From the NCBI GenBank assembly GCA_034620365.1, contig JAQGEQ010000331.1, positions 21,151 to 85,150 of the forward strand: DNA of 64,000 nt, written 5' to 3'. The stretch is from Pegea sp. RAD2-039. Its lineage: Eukaryota; Chordata; Thaliacea; Salpida; Salpidae. Positions 49,007-59,883 of the stretch are shown here, piece after piece. The first letter of the stretch is position 1. Each line of letters starts with the position of its first letter. The position numbers and the translations under genes were made by a program. Under the pieces are notes generated by a model. The model did no database searches. It was not told the origin of the DNA and saw nothing but the letters and a program-made list of their open reading frames with translations.

Positions 49007-50044
49007 GTTAGTTTTTATTATTAATATTTAATGACTTCTAAAGGTTTTTATAAAGTGCTTGCATTATCTAAATATAATTTTGTGGATACCATAGAAATCC
49101 GAAGTTTAATCTGTTTGATATAAATTATAAACAATATTTAAATTTATTTTGAAATTAGTAACTTTAAAAGCATTATAGAAATGCGTTTTAATAATCTGAG
49201 ATTTACTGAAAAGTTAATCCCAACATCCATTAGCCCTTCACTTAAGCATCCAATGAAGATACTTTTTGATAAAAATATCTCACAGTTCCTGATTTAATCA
49301 ACAATCCAGTAAAGATTCAAGATCTCTCCTAGCATTTCAGAGCTGCCCAATAAATCCAGCGTCCACATAAGATTCTTTATTAATCCAAACATCCAACACC
49401 TCCTATTTATATACAGTATTCTTGAAACTTCCAGTTACCTCTAGGATTAATCAACCCCAATAATAATCACCCAAGTAAAACCACCAACTGATCTAACAAA
49501 CCAACACCTATCAACTTAATCCTACAAAGACTCCCAGTTGAAAGCTCCTAAGTGATCCCATTATTAAAAGAATTTTTTCTAATTTTTTAATTATTTTTTT
49601 TTCTATGATATTTTGTAGGAACCAAATATTGCTTACATATTTATATTTATATTGAATTGCTTAAACGACGTTAATTAAGCGCTTCGTGAGAGTTTTTGGA
49701 GATTTTAAAATCTCACTTTTTATTCTTTGTATTTTTGCTCAAGAAAATCTAAAGAACATTATTTGAGTTTTTTAAACTTCTTATTTTTACTTAATGTTGT
49801 TAGAAATTTTAATTTAATATTAATTTTATAAAATTTAATTTTATTTTATTTAATTTTTTAGACTTGGATTTGATAAAAAGAATTTTACAAAAAAGCGGAA
49901 AGTTCTTCCCGGAAAATTAATTTTTTTGTTTTTTATTTCTTTTTTTTTTAATTTTCTTTGTTTGTTTATCAAATAAAAACATTAAGTAATTTACGAATGA
50001 TTTTTTTAACAAATGTTTGAAAGTTACTTTTAACTAATATGTTT

Positions 50045-50229
50045 TTAATAAACAGCAAGATCAACAAATTGATGTTTTCCTGATTTCTTGTTGGCTTCAA
50101 GATCCTTTTTAGGATTCTTTTTATCAGTTCCATTTACAATATTACAAAAATCAGACAATTTTTGAGTTAGAAATTGATAAAAATGATCCTTAATATCTTC
50201 TAGTTGATCCTTTTTTCCTCTAAATGTTC
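50045..50229 (-). CDS. Candidate terminal exon, right copy, intact (partial gene)
   Basis: After an aaattag acceptor at 50,230-50,231 (minus strand), a frame of 60 residues plus stop runs without interruption. It starts TFRGKKDQLEDIKDHFYQ and ends GKHQFVDLAVY. It is hydrophilic, Lys/Asp-rich and mixed in composition, unlike the Ile/Asn-rich spurious frames nearby. It has no ATG, consistent with a last exon entered in phase 2. The upstream exon was not found. The left copy carries a nonsense codon. Family not recognised. Confidence 0.45.
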
Positions 50230-50839
50230 CTAATTTATCTCAATTCATTAAAAGCAGACTTTAATAGAAGATCTTAATTATTCCCAACATCCAATAGACG
50301 AAAATATCAACTTTACGTTTGATCATCTGAAGTTTATCATTTAGATCTCAATTGCTTTGTATTTATTTCGTTTAATCTTTTTTACTTTATTTAATCTTTA
50401 CTACTTCCTACTCATGTCTTACAAACATCTTTATAATTGATGTTTCAACAAATAGTAATTTGAAACTTATACAGTATATCCAACCTAAAAAGGAGATTAA
50501 GTAAAAGTGCGTCTTCTAGCGGTTGTAATTTTATAAACTCAAATTTTATAGTTAAATATAATTTTTCTTCTAGATTTAAAAATAAATCTTTCGTTTTTCT
50601 TTGCGTTGTAGATTCTTAACTTAATTTCCTTGAGATGAACTATTAAATACCCTTTACATTAAACAGATATTTACAATTATATTGCTCTAATAAAAGTTAT
50701 CTCACTAAAAGTTAGAGGTAGTTTTTCTGCAGTGATAGCCTTTAATGATATAGTTGATATGAAAGAACGAATTTTAATTATTGCTTAAATTAACTTTTTG
50801 AAAAATTAAAAAAAAACAAATTCCTCTTTATCACTACCT

Positions 50840-51185
50840 TCATCGCTTTTCTATAACATGACTCTGAGGCGAGGAAGAGTTCCACAAATTTGGAAAAAAG
50901 CTACTATTACTCCAAATCATAAAAAGGGTCCCAGAAACACCGCACTTAACTACAGACCAGTTTCGCTGACTTCAGTTATCTGCAGAATTTAAGATCATAT
51001 CATTCACAATCATATGACCAGTCATTTGATGGAGCACCATCTAATATCTGATGTCCAACATGACTTTGTGAAACGGAGATCTTCCCTGACTCAACATCTC
51101 ACTTTTCTTAATAAGTAATACTCCCTGTGACATTATATAACTCGATTTTGTTAAAGCGTTTGATTCTGTCCCACACACTAAGCTC
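50840..51185 (+). pseudogene. LINE reverse-transcriptase relic, copy A
   Basis: Plus-strand frame with MTLRRGRVPQIWKKATITP, NYRPVSLTSVICRI then TAA, and further on LDFVKAFDSVPHTKL preceded by a stop in place of Tyr. It lacks about 37 bp present in the left copy (5.35 kb) before TPCDII. Non-LTR RT relic, not functional. Confidence 0.8.
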
Positions 51186-51284
51186 GTTACTGTATTGAAA
51201 ACTAGATTCAAAACTAAATTTTTTGTATTTCTTTGCGTTCTATATTCTTAACTTAATTTTTTGAGATGAACTATTAAATACACT

Positions 51285-51515
51285 TTACTTGTATAGCTTT
51301 ACTTTAGCCCTGATTCTTGGATTAAAGTCCTGGATTGTACAAAAATTACCGATGTAGACTCCTGAGATGTCGAAACTGATTGATGCCATTTTCTGATGAG
51401 TTTGGAAAATGATGGAGAGACATGAGTGAAGATTTCTTCTGAACGTGAATACTTCGAAGTTAAAGTCCTTTGCTAAAATGCCAGTTAGTTGATACTGTAT
51501 GAGTCTCAATACCAT
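51285..51515 (-). CDS. Conserved 76-residue ORF, copy A
   Basis: Same frame as 4,929-5,159, with Thr in place of Ala in the EVF(T)FRRN region and Ile for Val after MAS. Open in all copies. Function unknown. Confidence 0.35.
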   Translation of the reverse strand: MVLRLIQYQLTGILAKDFNFEVFTFRRNLHSCLSIIFQTHQKMASISFDISGVYIGNFCTIQDFNPRIRAKVKLYK

Positions 51516-51923
51516 CTCTAAGTGTTTGATTGACTTTGTAATTAATCAAAGACTACAAATAAGCAAATTTAGTTTTAAAATCTCCTGAATGATTTGTTTG
51601 CAAATCAAACAAACCTTTCAATAAAAATTTGTTCATAACGTGTCTTAATCAAGCGAACTTTTTCACTTATTTGCAATTTATTCATCTTTTCATCTCTTAA
51701 TCTGAGAAAGACTGACTTAGATAAATCGTTAGCAAGAACTAGTCAATAATAATTTGTCTTACAAACAAATCTTGTACTTAGTTGATGAAGGTCGTGAAGA
51801 CTTATCTACTTCCTGCAGCTTAATTTGCAAAAACTACTCGAAAACTCCAATTTCAGGAATTTAACGAATTGATCTTATTTTTGATATCAGGAACTCTTAT
51901 GAGTCTATGGAGGAGCTTTTAGA

Positions 51924-52106
51924 ATGAAAGTTTTAGCCTGTTACGATGGTAAAGTCCTCATAATTCTTAATGATGTAGTTGTAGAAGCAATATGTTACGG
52001 AATTAGGAAGATGAAAACAAATGACTTTCATGAAATTTTTAAATCGTTGTATAATTACGTGTTGAAATTTAACAATTGCAAAAGTGATAGCGATGAAGAC
52101 AAATAA
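51924..52106 (+). CDS. Conserved 60-residue ORF, copy A
   Basis: Same frame as 4,209-4,391, ending SDSDEDK. In-frame stop at 51,900-51,902 precedes the ATG, so the ORF is bounded. Function unknown. Confidence 0.3.
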   Translation: MKVLACYDGKVLIILNDVVVEAICYGIRKMKTNDFHEIFKSLYNYVLKFNNCKSDSDEDK

Positions 52107-52159
52107 AACAAAAATATGAAAGTACAACATTGTGATTATTTGTGATCCATTGCACCACC

Positions 52160-52400
52160 TAAGTAAATAAAGTGGATCAGGATCAGGTGGTGATCACATC
52201 GGCTAAACCGACTAGGTAATGTAATAAAGATCAGTTAGTTAGGAGAAAGTAACCGTGGTACGATTAGTTTGTTGCGCAAAAAATTAGAAAAATGATTAAA
52301 ATTTTCATAAGGGTACGATAAGTTGTTTGCACTCGAAAATATAAGCTTTTTCTGGAGGTGGTTCAGGATGTGGTTCAGAAGATGGTTTAGAAGATGGTTA
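52160..52400 (+). other. Short Ser-Gly-like repeat words, copy A
   Basis: gtggatcaggatcaggtggt (about 52,171) and a ~12-bp repeat GTGGTTCAGGAT/GAAGATGGTTTA (about 52,357-52,400) encode Ser-Gly-rich strings in one frame, each closed by a nearby stop. They may be decayed relatives of the Ser-Gly gene's repeats or simple minisatellite DNA. Confidence 0.25.
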
Positions 52401-52483
52401 ACTACAAAACCGGTCAAAAAATATTTAAGCTGAAGAAATATTGTTAAAACCTTTTCAATACATTGTGGAAAAGAAGATTTCAT

Positions 52484-54433
52484 TTAAAATTTTATTTTTT
52501 ATTTTTTATATTCTTACATTTCTAAATTATAGTAATTCTTGTGTATATGAGATTATATACATACGAACATTTTTATTTATAATATTTATTTCTATAACAT
52601 AGATAACATTCTACTTCTATTTTAATAATTTCTATCTTATTGTTTTTATACCAGTGTAAAATTAGGTTTAAATAAATTTTCGGTTTTTAACCTATCTTTG
52701 CATATTCAATATCTTAATAAAATCATTTCTATTCATGGTCTGTATATCAGCTACCATTCTTTCATTTTTTGCTATTTGTAGGCCAGTGTTTTAAATATGC
52801 TTTTAGACCTTTTAACGATTTTTTGTTTTGTTTAATTATCTACTTATTCGTTGAATATTTTTGTTTTTACTTCTGTTTAAAAGCTCAAAGTCATACTTTG
52901 TTTAGAGGTTATTGAGGCTAACAACTTTTTAGTTATTTTTATTCCTACTTTTATGTTTATTTTTTTCTACGTTTTTTCATTTAATAAGGATAATAAATAA
53001 TGATATTTGCATAAAATAAATCGAATAAATAAGCAACTAAACAAATATTTATCATTGAAATCTCTAGAAACTTCCATGAGAACGTTGACAATATTGTGGA
53101 AAATGTTGAAATATTTATTAGTTGTTTAGTAATTTTAGTTTTATACTTGAAATTAAAAATTTGAGATTTTTTGACTTCTATAAATACTTAAATCAAAACT
53201 AATTTGAGTTCTTCAGATAAGTTTTTTAAATATATGTACAAGATGGAACTAAGTTTATTATTTGTTCTGAAGATCCTGAATTATAAATTGGTATTAAAAA
53301 ATTACAGAAACTGTTAAAAATGAATGCTAAATTGAACTGTAATTTCTTATATAAAGCAATAGATGTAACAAGTGACATTTTAATTGAATTAATTGAATTA
53401 ATGTAAATTATAATTTCCTTATACATAGCAATAGTGACATTTTAGTAGTCAAATTGAACAGTGAACATTTACATAGAATATATAAAGCAATAGATGTAAC
53501 ACGCGAAATTTAAGTAGTTTCTATACAATATTACAGTGAATAATTATATAGAAAGCCAACAATATTTTCACAATGTTCGAATTTAAAAACCACATTTTAT
53601 ATTAAAGCATTTCAACTTCTGCTTTGACAGTACAAGTGATTTCAAACGTGCTGAAAAATTATCCCAGAATTCAGCACATAAAATCTGAATTTTCAATTTG
53701 CTCTCATTTACCAGCTCCATATTCCTTAAACTTTTATTTCATCAAATTTCACAATCTTGAATTTCACACGAAAAATATCTCTGTTCAGAGACTCAATTCT
53801 TTATTATCTTCAAATGAAACCAAATGCTATCCTGATTTTTTAGTTTAGTTAGAACTCTTAGTGATTATTCTTAAACTGATTCAGTTTAACTGCTAAAAAA
53901 GATATAAATTCTTTCTTTTAATTTTTTCTTCATGCTTTTTCATCTTGCTATAAATAAATGGCTTTTAGAAAGAATGTTTTATACTTAATAATACAAACTA
54001 ATTTGTTTGTATCTTAACTACAATTAATCTACTAAATATATTCAGTAACTATTCTGCAGACTACTAACAAGTGGGCAACTTTACAAACATTACAAGAAAT
54101 GATTACAAATACTTTGCAGTTATGTTTTTATCAATTAATTTAATTTGTTATAATGTTCACTACAATTTTACTTTTGTTGAATCTGAATTTTAGAGCAATT
54201 TTTTATTAAGAAAATAATTGTTTGTGGTAATCTGAATTTAGTTCTTAGATTTAATTTGATATAAGTTTGCAAGAAAATGGGACTTTTAAGGAATCAATAA
54301 ATAAAGTTTCAGTTTTTAAGTGTTAGCAGATATTTAATCAACTCTAATAGTTTTTATTGTATATTTTAAATTAATCAAAGAACTAACCTAAAATAACATG
54401 TAACTTAGTTGTAACATCTAATACAAAATTTTA
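52484..54433. other. A+T-rich stretch without recognised genes
   Basis: Mirror of 2.2-3.9 kb. A frame at 53,624-53,848 is open here but interrupted in the other copies, so it is not supported. Confidence 0.55.
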
Positions 54434-54718
54434 GTGCCTCAAAGCAGCTTATACTGCTCCACAACCAGCTTTATTATTATACCAGCAGTCTTTCTTTCCT
54501 AGAGTCACCTTCACTATCAATAACAACCAATTCTAAATTTTAAACAACTAAGATTCTATATGAATTTTCAACAACTACCAATTACTGTTCAAGAAACAAT
54601 TCTATTGTAGAGCAACCACCTTAACTGTCAAATAACCAGCTATACTATCAAACAACAACTTTTAGAGGCCAACAACCAAAAGACCCACAACTACGTATAC
54701 TATCCTACAACCACCCTT
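54434..54718. repeat. Degenerate minisatellite, copy A
   Basis: Reverse-complement of 1,867-2,149; words such as caaccagctatactatcaaa recur at about 20-22 bp. Confidence 0.7.
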
Positions 54719-54766
54719 GCATGACTTTTTCATAAAAATCTTTATCTTTGGAAAAAGAATTTAAAT

Positions 54767-55124
54767 TTGGAAGAATCAGAATTAGTTTGTGAATTTCACT
54801 GATTAGATGATGACGCGATTGAATAATTGACAGATCACTTGCTTGTTGTCTTGCTGTTACTCTCAATCAAATATTCCTTCAAAATTCTCTACTATCTTAT
54901 TGACAAATGTTTGTGACGTCATAATTAGCATGAATTGAGTATCAATCTGACAGGAAGACCATTCCCTACACTCCCAACGAAGTGAAACGCATTAACGACA
55001 AACATTATCATCGACGTCATCAACTCGACCTTCGTCTGCGCGTCAAGAACGTTATTTATCACGTGATCAAAGTAAAGATGCTGAAAGTTTGTCAAAGTTT
55101 TTTTAATTGCAAATGTATTACATC
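54767..55124. other. Near-invariant GC-richer block, copy A
   Basis: Reverse-complement of 1,453-1,810. Plus-strand frame after ctgacag (about 54,950) reads RKTIPYTPNEVKRINDKHYH and continues to a stop about 60 codons on; the minus strand is open too. One substitution from the left copy was noted. Confidence 0.55.
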
Positions 55125-55212
55125 AAAGTGAACCAACAAATTAAAATTGAACGAATGACTTTTTCTAAACAAATATAAGAAGATGACGCTAATGACGACG
55201 GTTGTGACGTCA
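54914..55212. promoter_or_regulatory. CRE/E-box palindrome cluster, copy A
   Basis: TGACGTCA at 54,914-54,921 and 55,205-55,212, TCACGTGA at 55,059-55,066. Lies about 290-580 bp upstream of the candidate ATG exon at 55,498. Confidence 0.45.
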
Positions 55213-55497
55213 TCATCGTCCTTTAATACTTTGACGTCGTCGAAAATTCACCAAAACAATTTTTCGGTGCATAGTAGCGATAATATTGGGAATAATGTCT
55301 GATAAGGTACTTCATACAACTAATCTTCATTTCCACATCCCCAATACAGCTAAGATGCAAAAGAAATATATAATGAGATTTATAGATAGAGAAAATATTT
55401 AATCAGCAACTGCAATTATAGATAAGTTACTATCAAATTTATTTCAATGTTATCAAACAGCTACAGAACTAAGTAGAATATTTATTGACCTGTTTAA

Positions 55498-55531
55498 ATG
55501 GCAATCAGCTTTACACTTACTGCTCATTTAG
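55498..55531 (+). CDS. Candidate first coding exon, copy A (partial)
   Basis: ATG, 11 codons, then GTAAGT donor at 55,532. The intron would run past 55,540. No second exon found before the arm breaks at 56,277. Confidence 0.25.
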
Positions 55532-56129
55532 GTAAGTTTCTATTACTTTTTTATTTGTGAACCGTCACATCGAGCGGTTTCAAAAATTTTCGTAGCGACT
55601 ATTTAGTTTCTATAGATAAATGGTTGTTCTTTTTACAATATTAATTAACTATTTCAAGTTTAGCCTTTGTGGGCTCAAAAGATATACAAAACGATTATGC
55701 TTTTAATGACTATTTAAAAGTATAAGTCTAATTTATAGACGAAAGTCCAAAAAATATTTCAAATATTGCTATTTACTTTGTTATTTGAGAAATAAATGCA
55801 GAATGGAATATATTAGAAAAAACTTAAAAATAATTTAAATTCTTACTAAACGTGATGGCGAAAATCATTTTCTCATTACTATCATTCTTTTAAACTTTTG
55901 TTATCTTCTTTTAAATCATGTTTTGATATAAATCATCACATTTAAAACATCAAATTCACTTTTTATTTTATGCATAAAAATATTCTACTTCAACTCGTAT
56001 CTGTTAGGTACCTGAGAAATAAAATCTAAAAAGTTAAATTCGGACTTTTATAATTCCAACGCTGACATTAAGAAAGAGTATAAGTTGGATTTAGTTAATA
56101 AATGTCACGTGACTATATTGTGTCCGAGA

Positions 56130-56277
56130 GACTTTTTTTAATTGCAAATTTATTACATCGAAGTGAACCAACAAATTAAAATTTAACGAAGGACTTTTTC
56201 TAAACAAATATAAGAAGATGACGCCAATGACGTCGGTTGTGACGTCATCATCGTTCTTTGATACTTTGACGTCACCA
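56130..56277. repeat. Truncated second outer element at arm breakpoint
   Basis: Matches left 300-450 reverse-complemented and stops abruptly inside tttgacgtcacc. Foreign sequence follows, marking the outer edge of the palindrome. Confidence 0.75.
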
Positions 56278-56439
56278 GCTTGTTTATAAAATGTTTATGG
56301 AAAACATTATAAAAAGTTAGCCTAATGCGAGATCTCAAATACCTCTCAAAAGAACCCAATAAATAAAAACACATTTGCCCATATATTTAAGGAATTTATA
56401 ACATCTGAAAAACCTCCTATACAAATAAACTAAAACAGA

Positions 56440-56990
56440 CCCTTCCATCAAATCTCTGTACAAAGATCATTGTATAGTTTACAAGAAATGTATTTCTAAT
56501 TTCTATTTAGGAATTAAAGGTAAAGTCTTATCTTCACCTATCTGGAAAACGTGTTTTGGTTTCATAAGTCACAAACTTAAGGCGAGATCTCAGTTACCTC
56601 CCTTACTTGATAACAGCGACCAGCTTGTGATGGTACGAGAAAATAAAGCTGAGTTGCTAATTAATCAATTTAATAGCGTTTTTATAACCGATGATGGTAA
56701 TACTCCTTCTCTCTCCTACTCCGACATTCTTACAAATGTCTCCAAGGTGGTAGAGCTAGACATAACGTTTGATATGGTATCTAAGGCTATTTTTTTCTTA
56801 AAATCATCAGTTTCCAATACCCCAGATCAGATTCTAGCTTTGTTTTTAATAAAAACTATTTCTTGTTTATCATTACCTCTATCGCTACTCTTTAACATGA
56901 CTCTTAGGCGAGGAAGAGTTCCTTAAATTTGAAAGAGCTATTATTACTTCAATTCAATAAAAAGGTCCCAGAAACATCGCACTTAACTAC
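56440..56990 (+). pseudogene. LINE ORF2 fragment: pre-RT linker to RT start
   Basis: An open stretch of about 130 codons reads through KLKARSQLPPLLDN, a KAELLINQFNSVF motif with DDGNTPSLSYSD, a degenerate linker, and LSLPLSLLFNMTLRRGRVP. This is the layout of the segment between endonuclease and RT core in CR1/Jockey-like elements. It then hits a stop and frameshifts, with a trace of the NYR motif at about 56,985. It covers more N-terminal sequence than the other relics. Confidence 0.8.
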
Positions 56991-57002
56991 AGAAAAGTAA
57001 AG

Positions 57003-57190
57003 TTTGTAGTGAGCTTGTTAATTGTCACTTTTAAGAAACACTCGACCATCAAGCATAAACTTATTTGTTAATTAATTCATTTCTTTATTTAGTTTTGTTG
57101 TTGACTTTACAGGAACTTAAACCAAATAAGCTTGTGTTGATAAAAACTCTTATCAAGATACTAGGAGTTTACAAATACAAATATTAGAAT
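57003..57190 (+). repeat. Dispersed ~180-bp element, copy 5 (outside palindrome)
   Basis: The gagcttgtt to aagcttgtgttgataaaaac and tatcaagatac segment matches copies 1-4 and directly abuts the decayed LINE fragment. Its presence in an otherwise unrelated context indicates a dispersed repeat rather than palindrome symmetry. Confidence 0.5.
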
Positions 57191-58629
57191 AAATTATGCG
57201 AGTTTTAAAGCAATATCTAATAGATGATACTGAAGTTAAAACTGCTAATCTAGTATTAAAATTCTAAAATTAGGATAGACACTTCTAACAGAAAACTGAT
57301 TTTGTTGGTATCTTCAACTATCAACTATCAGGTATTCAACTATTCAACTGGTATTTTATAGATAATAGTTAGTTTTTAGATTATAATAAATTCCAACTTA
57401 AAGCTACAAAAGCGCTAAGAAAGTTTATTAGGATTTCAAAAGTGTTTAATTTGATGTATATGTTGTTAAATACTAAATTTAGTGCGAATAATTATCAAAA
57501 AGTCCATTTAATTTTTAGAATTTTTTGAAAATATTGAACAACTCAGATATGGATAATAACAGTAATAAGTTTATAATAATTCAACTAAAAATATGTTTTA
57601 ACCTTTAATAGATTTAATACAAAACTAAATATTTTTTCAATAAGTCAAACCAAAATATTACACTTTGCTTAACATTCTAAATGCCACATTCTAACTAAAA
57701 ATTCTCTAATTTAATTAGAAACAAACTGATTTTCATGTTATTAGTTTACATTTCTGTTGTTAACACATGATATCGTGTTTCAAGTAACTGGTTGCTTACC
57801 CCTTTGCAAAAATCTCTAAAGCAAAAGACTTGATTTAATATTTTTGATTTTTCAATTTGATAGTTTAGAAATCTACAGTAACTATGCACTGAGTCCAGCT
57901 TAAACATTTCTATTATAAATAAAACATGTTTAGATATAAAGTATAAATGTTGTATCAGACATTGTCATCTCAGAATCATTCGCGTTGTTCAAGTAGAAGT
58001 TGAACCGTTATAATATTACCAACAATTGTCATTTCTAAACTGGGATCTTTTTTCTTTCTTTTTATATTATTAACATTCTTTGTAATTGTTCACTGTTATA
58101 TTTTTTGAGGACTACTGAAATGCCATGTGTTACATCTCTCAGTATATATATATATTTTGTCATTCAAAATATTCAAAGTTTGATAAAGATAAATATTTTA
58201 GTAAACTTTTTGTCACTTTATCTATTTAGTTGTGACTTTATCATCAAGTTTGAACTTTTAATAAAAATCTAAGGTCAACTTTTTAATAGTTTATAAAGTA
58301 AATAGCATTTTTTTAATCTTCTTGAAATTTAAAATGGTTTTAAATCAATAAATCTTGAAAGCAAATTAAAACAACAACAGAATTATTTGATTTTTATCAA
58401 CCAACAAGCATTTTAATTTACAATTTATTTATCGTTTGTATCACTTCATTTTGTTTCACTACTTTATTGAAGTTAGTTCTTATATTATCAATTATTAAAT
58501 AATAACAAGTCTCGTTGGCAACATAAGGTTAGTTCTTAGTCATTACGAGTTAAACATAATTATCAATTTTACCGAGAAATAACTTAAAATATAGTTACTT
58601 CAGAACCCTCAAACCAAGTTATTATTATT

Positions 58630-58668
58630 TTTATCTAACTTTATCTAACTTTATCTAACTTAGGCTAA
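58630..58668. repeat. Short tandem TTTATCTAAC repeat
   Basis: Three to four copies of a 10-bp unit. Confidence 0.8.
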
Positions 58669-59207
58669 CTCTTAAGATTATTTATTGCTTCTTAAGAGGA
58701 ATTATTTGTAATTATTCGTATTTGTATTTTGAAGTACTTCTGTTTTATATATAAAAATTTTTATTTAATTTTTCAGCTTTCATGTCTTACAAACATCTTT
58801 ATAATTGATGTTACAACAAATAGTAATTTGAAACTTATACAGTATATCTAACCTAAAAAGGAGATTAAGTAAAAGTGCGTCTTCTAGCGGTTGTAATTTT
58901 ATAAACTCAAATTTTATAGTTAAATATAATTTTTCTTCTAGATTTAAAAATAAATCTTTCGTTTTTCTTTGCGTTGTAGATTCTTAACTTAATTTCCTTG
59001 AGATGAACTATTAAATACCCTTTACATTAAACAGATATTTATAATTATATTGCTCTAATAAAAGTTATCTCACTAAAAGTTAGAGGTAGTTTTTCTGCAG
59101 TGATAGCCTTTAATGATATAGTTGATATGAAAGAACGAATTTTAATTATTGCTTAAATAAACTTTTTGAAAAATTAAAAAAAAACAAATTCCTCTTTATC
59201 ACTACCT

Positions 59208-59553
59208 TCATCGCTTTTCTATAACATGACTCTGAGGCGAGGAAGAGTTCCACAAATTTGGAAGAAAGCTACTATTACTCCAAATCATAAAAAGGGTCCC
59301 AGAAACACCGCACTTAACTACAGACCAGTTTCGCTGACTTCAGTTATCTGCAGAATTTAAGATCATATCATTCACAATCATATGACCAGTCATTTGATGG
59401 AGCACCATCTAATATCTGATGTCCAACATGACTTTGTGAAACGGAGATCTTCCCTGACTCAACATCTCACTTTTCTTAATAAGTAATACTCCCTGTGACA
59501 TTATATAACTCGATTTTGTTAAAGCGTTTGATTCTGTCCCACACACTAAGCTC
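59208..59553 (+). pseudogene. LINE reverse-transcriptase relic, copy B
   Basis: Same motifs and same stops as copy A (50,840-51,185). Confidence 0.8.
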
Positions 59554-59652
59554 GTTACTGTATTGAAAACTAGATTCAAAACTAAATTGTTCGTTTTTCT
59601 TTGCGTTCTATATTCTTAACTTAATTTTTTGAGATGAACTATTAAATACACT

Positions 59653-59883
59653 TTACTTGTATAGCTTTACTTTAGCCCTGATTCTTGGATTAAAGTCCTG
59701 GATTGTACAAAAATTACCGATGTAGACTCCTGAGATGTCGAAACTGATTTTAGCCATTTTCTGATGAGTTTGGAAAATGATGGAGAGACATGAGTGAAGA
59801 TTTCTTCTGAACGTGAATACTTCGAAGTTAAAGTCCTTTGCTAAAATGCCAGTTAGTTGATACTGTATGAGTCTCAATACCAT
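59653..59883 (-). CDS. Conserved 76-residue ORF, copy B
   Basis: As copy A, with Lys for Ser after QKMA. Open frame; function unknown. Confidence 0.35.
   Translation of the reverse strand: MVLRLIQYQLTGILAKDFNFEVFTFRRNLHSCLSIIFQTHQKMAKISFDISGVYIGNFCTIQDFNPRIRAKVKLYK

Larger units (their letters stand above)
42860..49565. repeat. ~1.23 kb tandem array, right: five unit ends plus a partial duplication
   Basis: Conserved unit ends (tgatcccattatta or variants) lie near 44,000, 45,845, 47,070, 48,310 and 49,555. Spacings are about 1,845, 1,230, 1,240 and 1,245 bp. The long first spacing reflects a partial internal duplication, with a join at about 45,092 (cctcctatatttaatatttc). The left arm has four such ends, so unit number changed after the arms formed. 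Each unit has an exon-like segment on the plus strand. Confidence 0.85.
50413..55643. repeat. Outer block copy A (8,368-bp spaced direct repeat)
   Basis: Runs from catgtcttacaaacatc at 50,413 and matches 58,781-64,000 at a constant offset of 8,368 bp, drifting to about 8,357 at the outer end through small indels. Contains an RT relic, 76- and 60-residue ORFs, minisatellite, near-invariant block and outer element. Confidence 0.93.
26535..56277. repeat. Right arm of giant inverted repeat
   Basis: This is the mirror image of the left arm, about 7.7 kb longer. The extra length comes mainly from two additional ~3.6 kb units (32.8-42.1 kb) and additional ~1.23 kb array units (43.4-49.6 kb). It lacks the 1.15 kb LINE-bearing segment present at 19,010-20,165. 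Coordinate sums of matched points step from about 48,900 (tRNA) to 47,546 (homeobox), 54,620 (diverged array exon) and 56,580 (outer element), which tracks these insertions and deletions. Confidence 0.93.
56278..58780. other. Unique block between the two outer copies
   Basis: Not present elsewhere in the window apart from an RT fragment related to the other LINE relics and one dispersed element. From 57,190 to 58,780 the DNA is A+T-rich with no gene. A gttacatct word near 58,125 recalls the 3.1 and 53.5 kb repeats. Confidence 0.6.

Noticed and set aside
52235..52483. 82-residue ORF with LNHLLNH repeats (and 60,603)
   Set aside because: Produced by the antisense of a short minisatellite; the left copy frame is not maintained.
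53624..53848. 74-residue ORF in copy A
   Set aside because: The same frame has a TAA in the left arm and in copy B, so it is not maintained.
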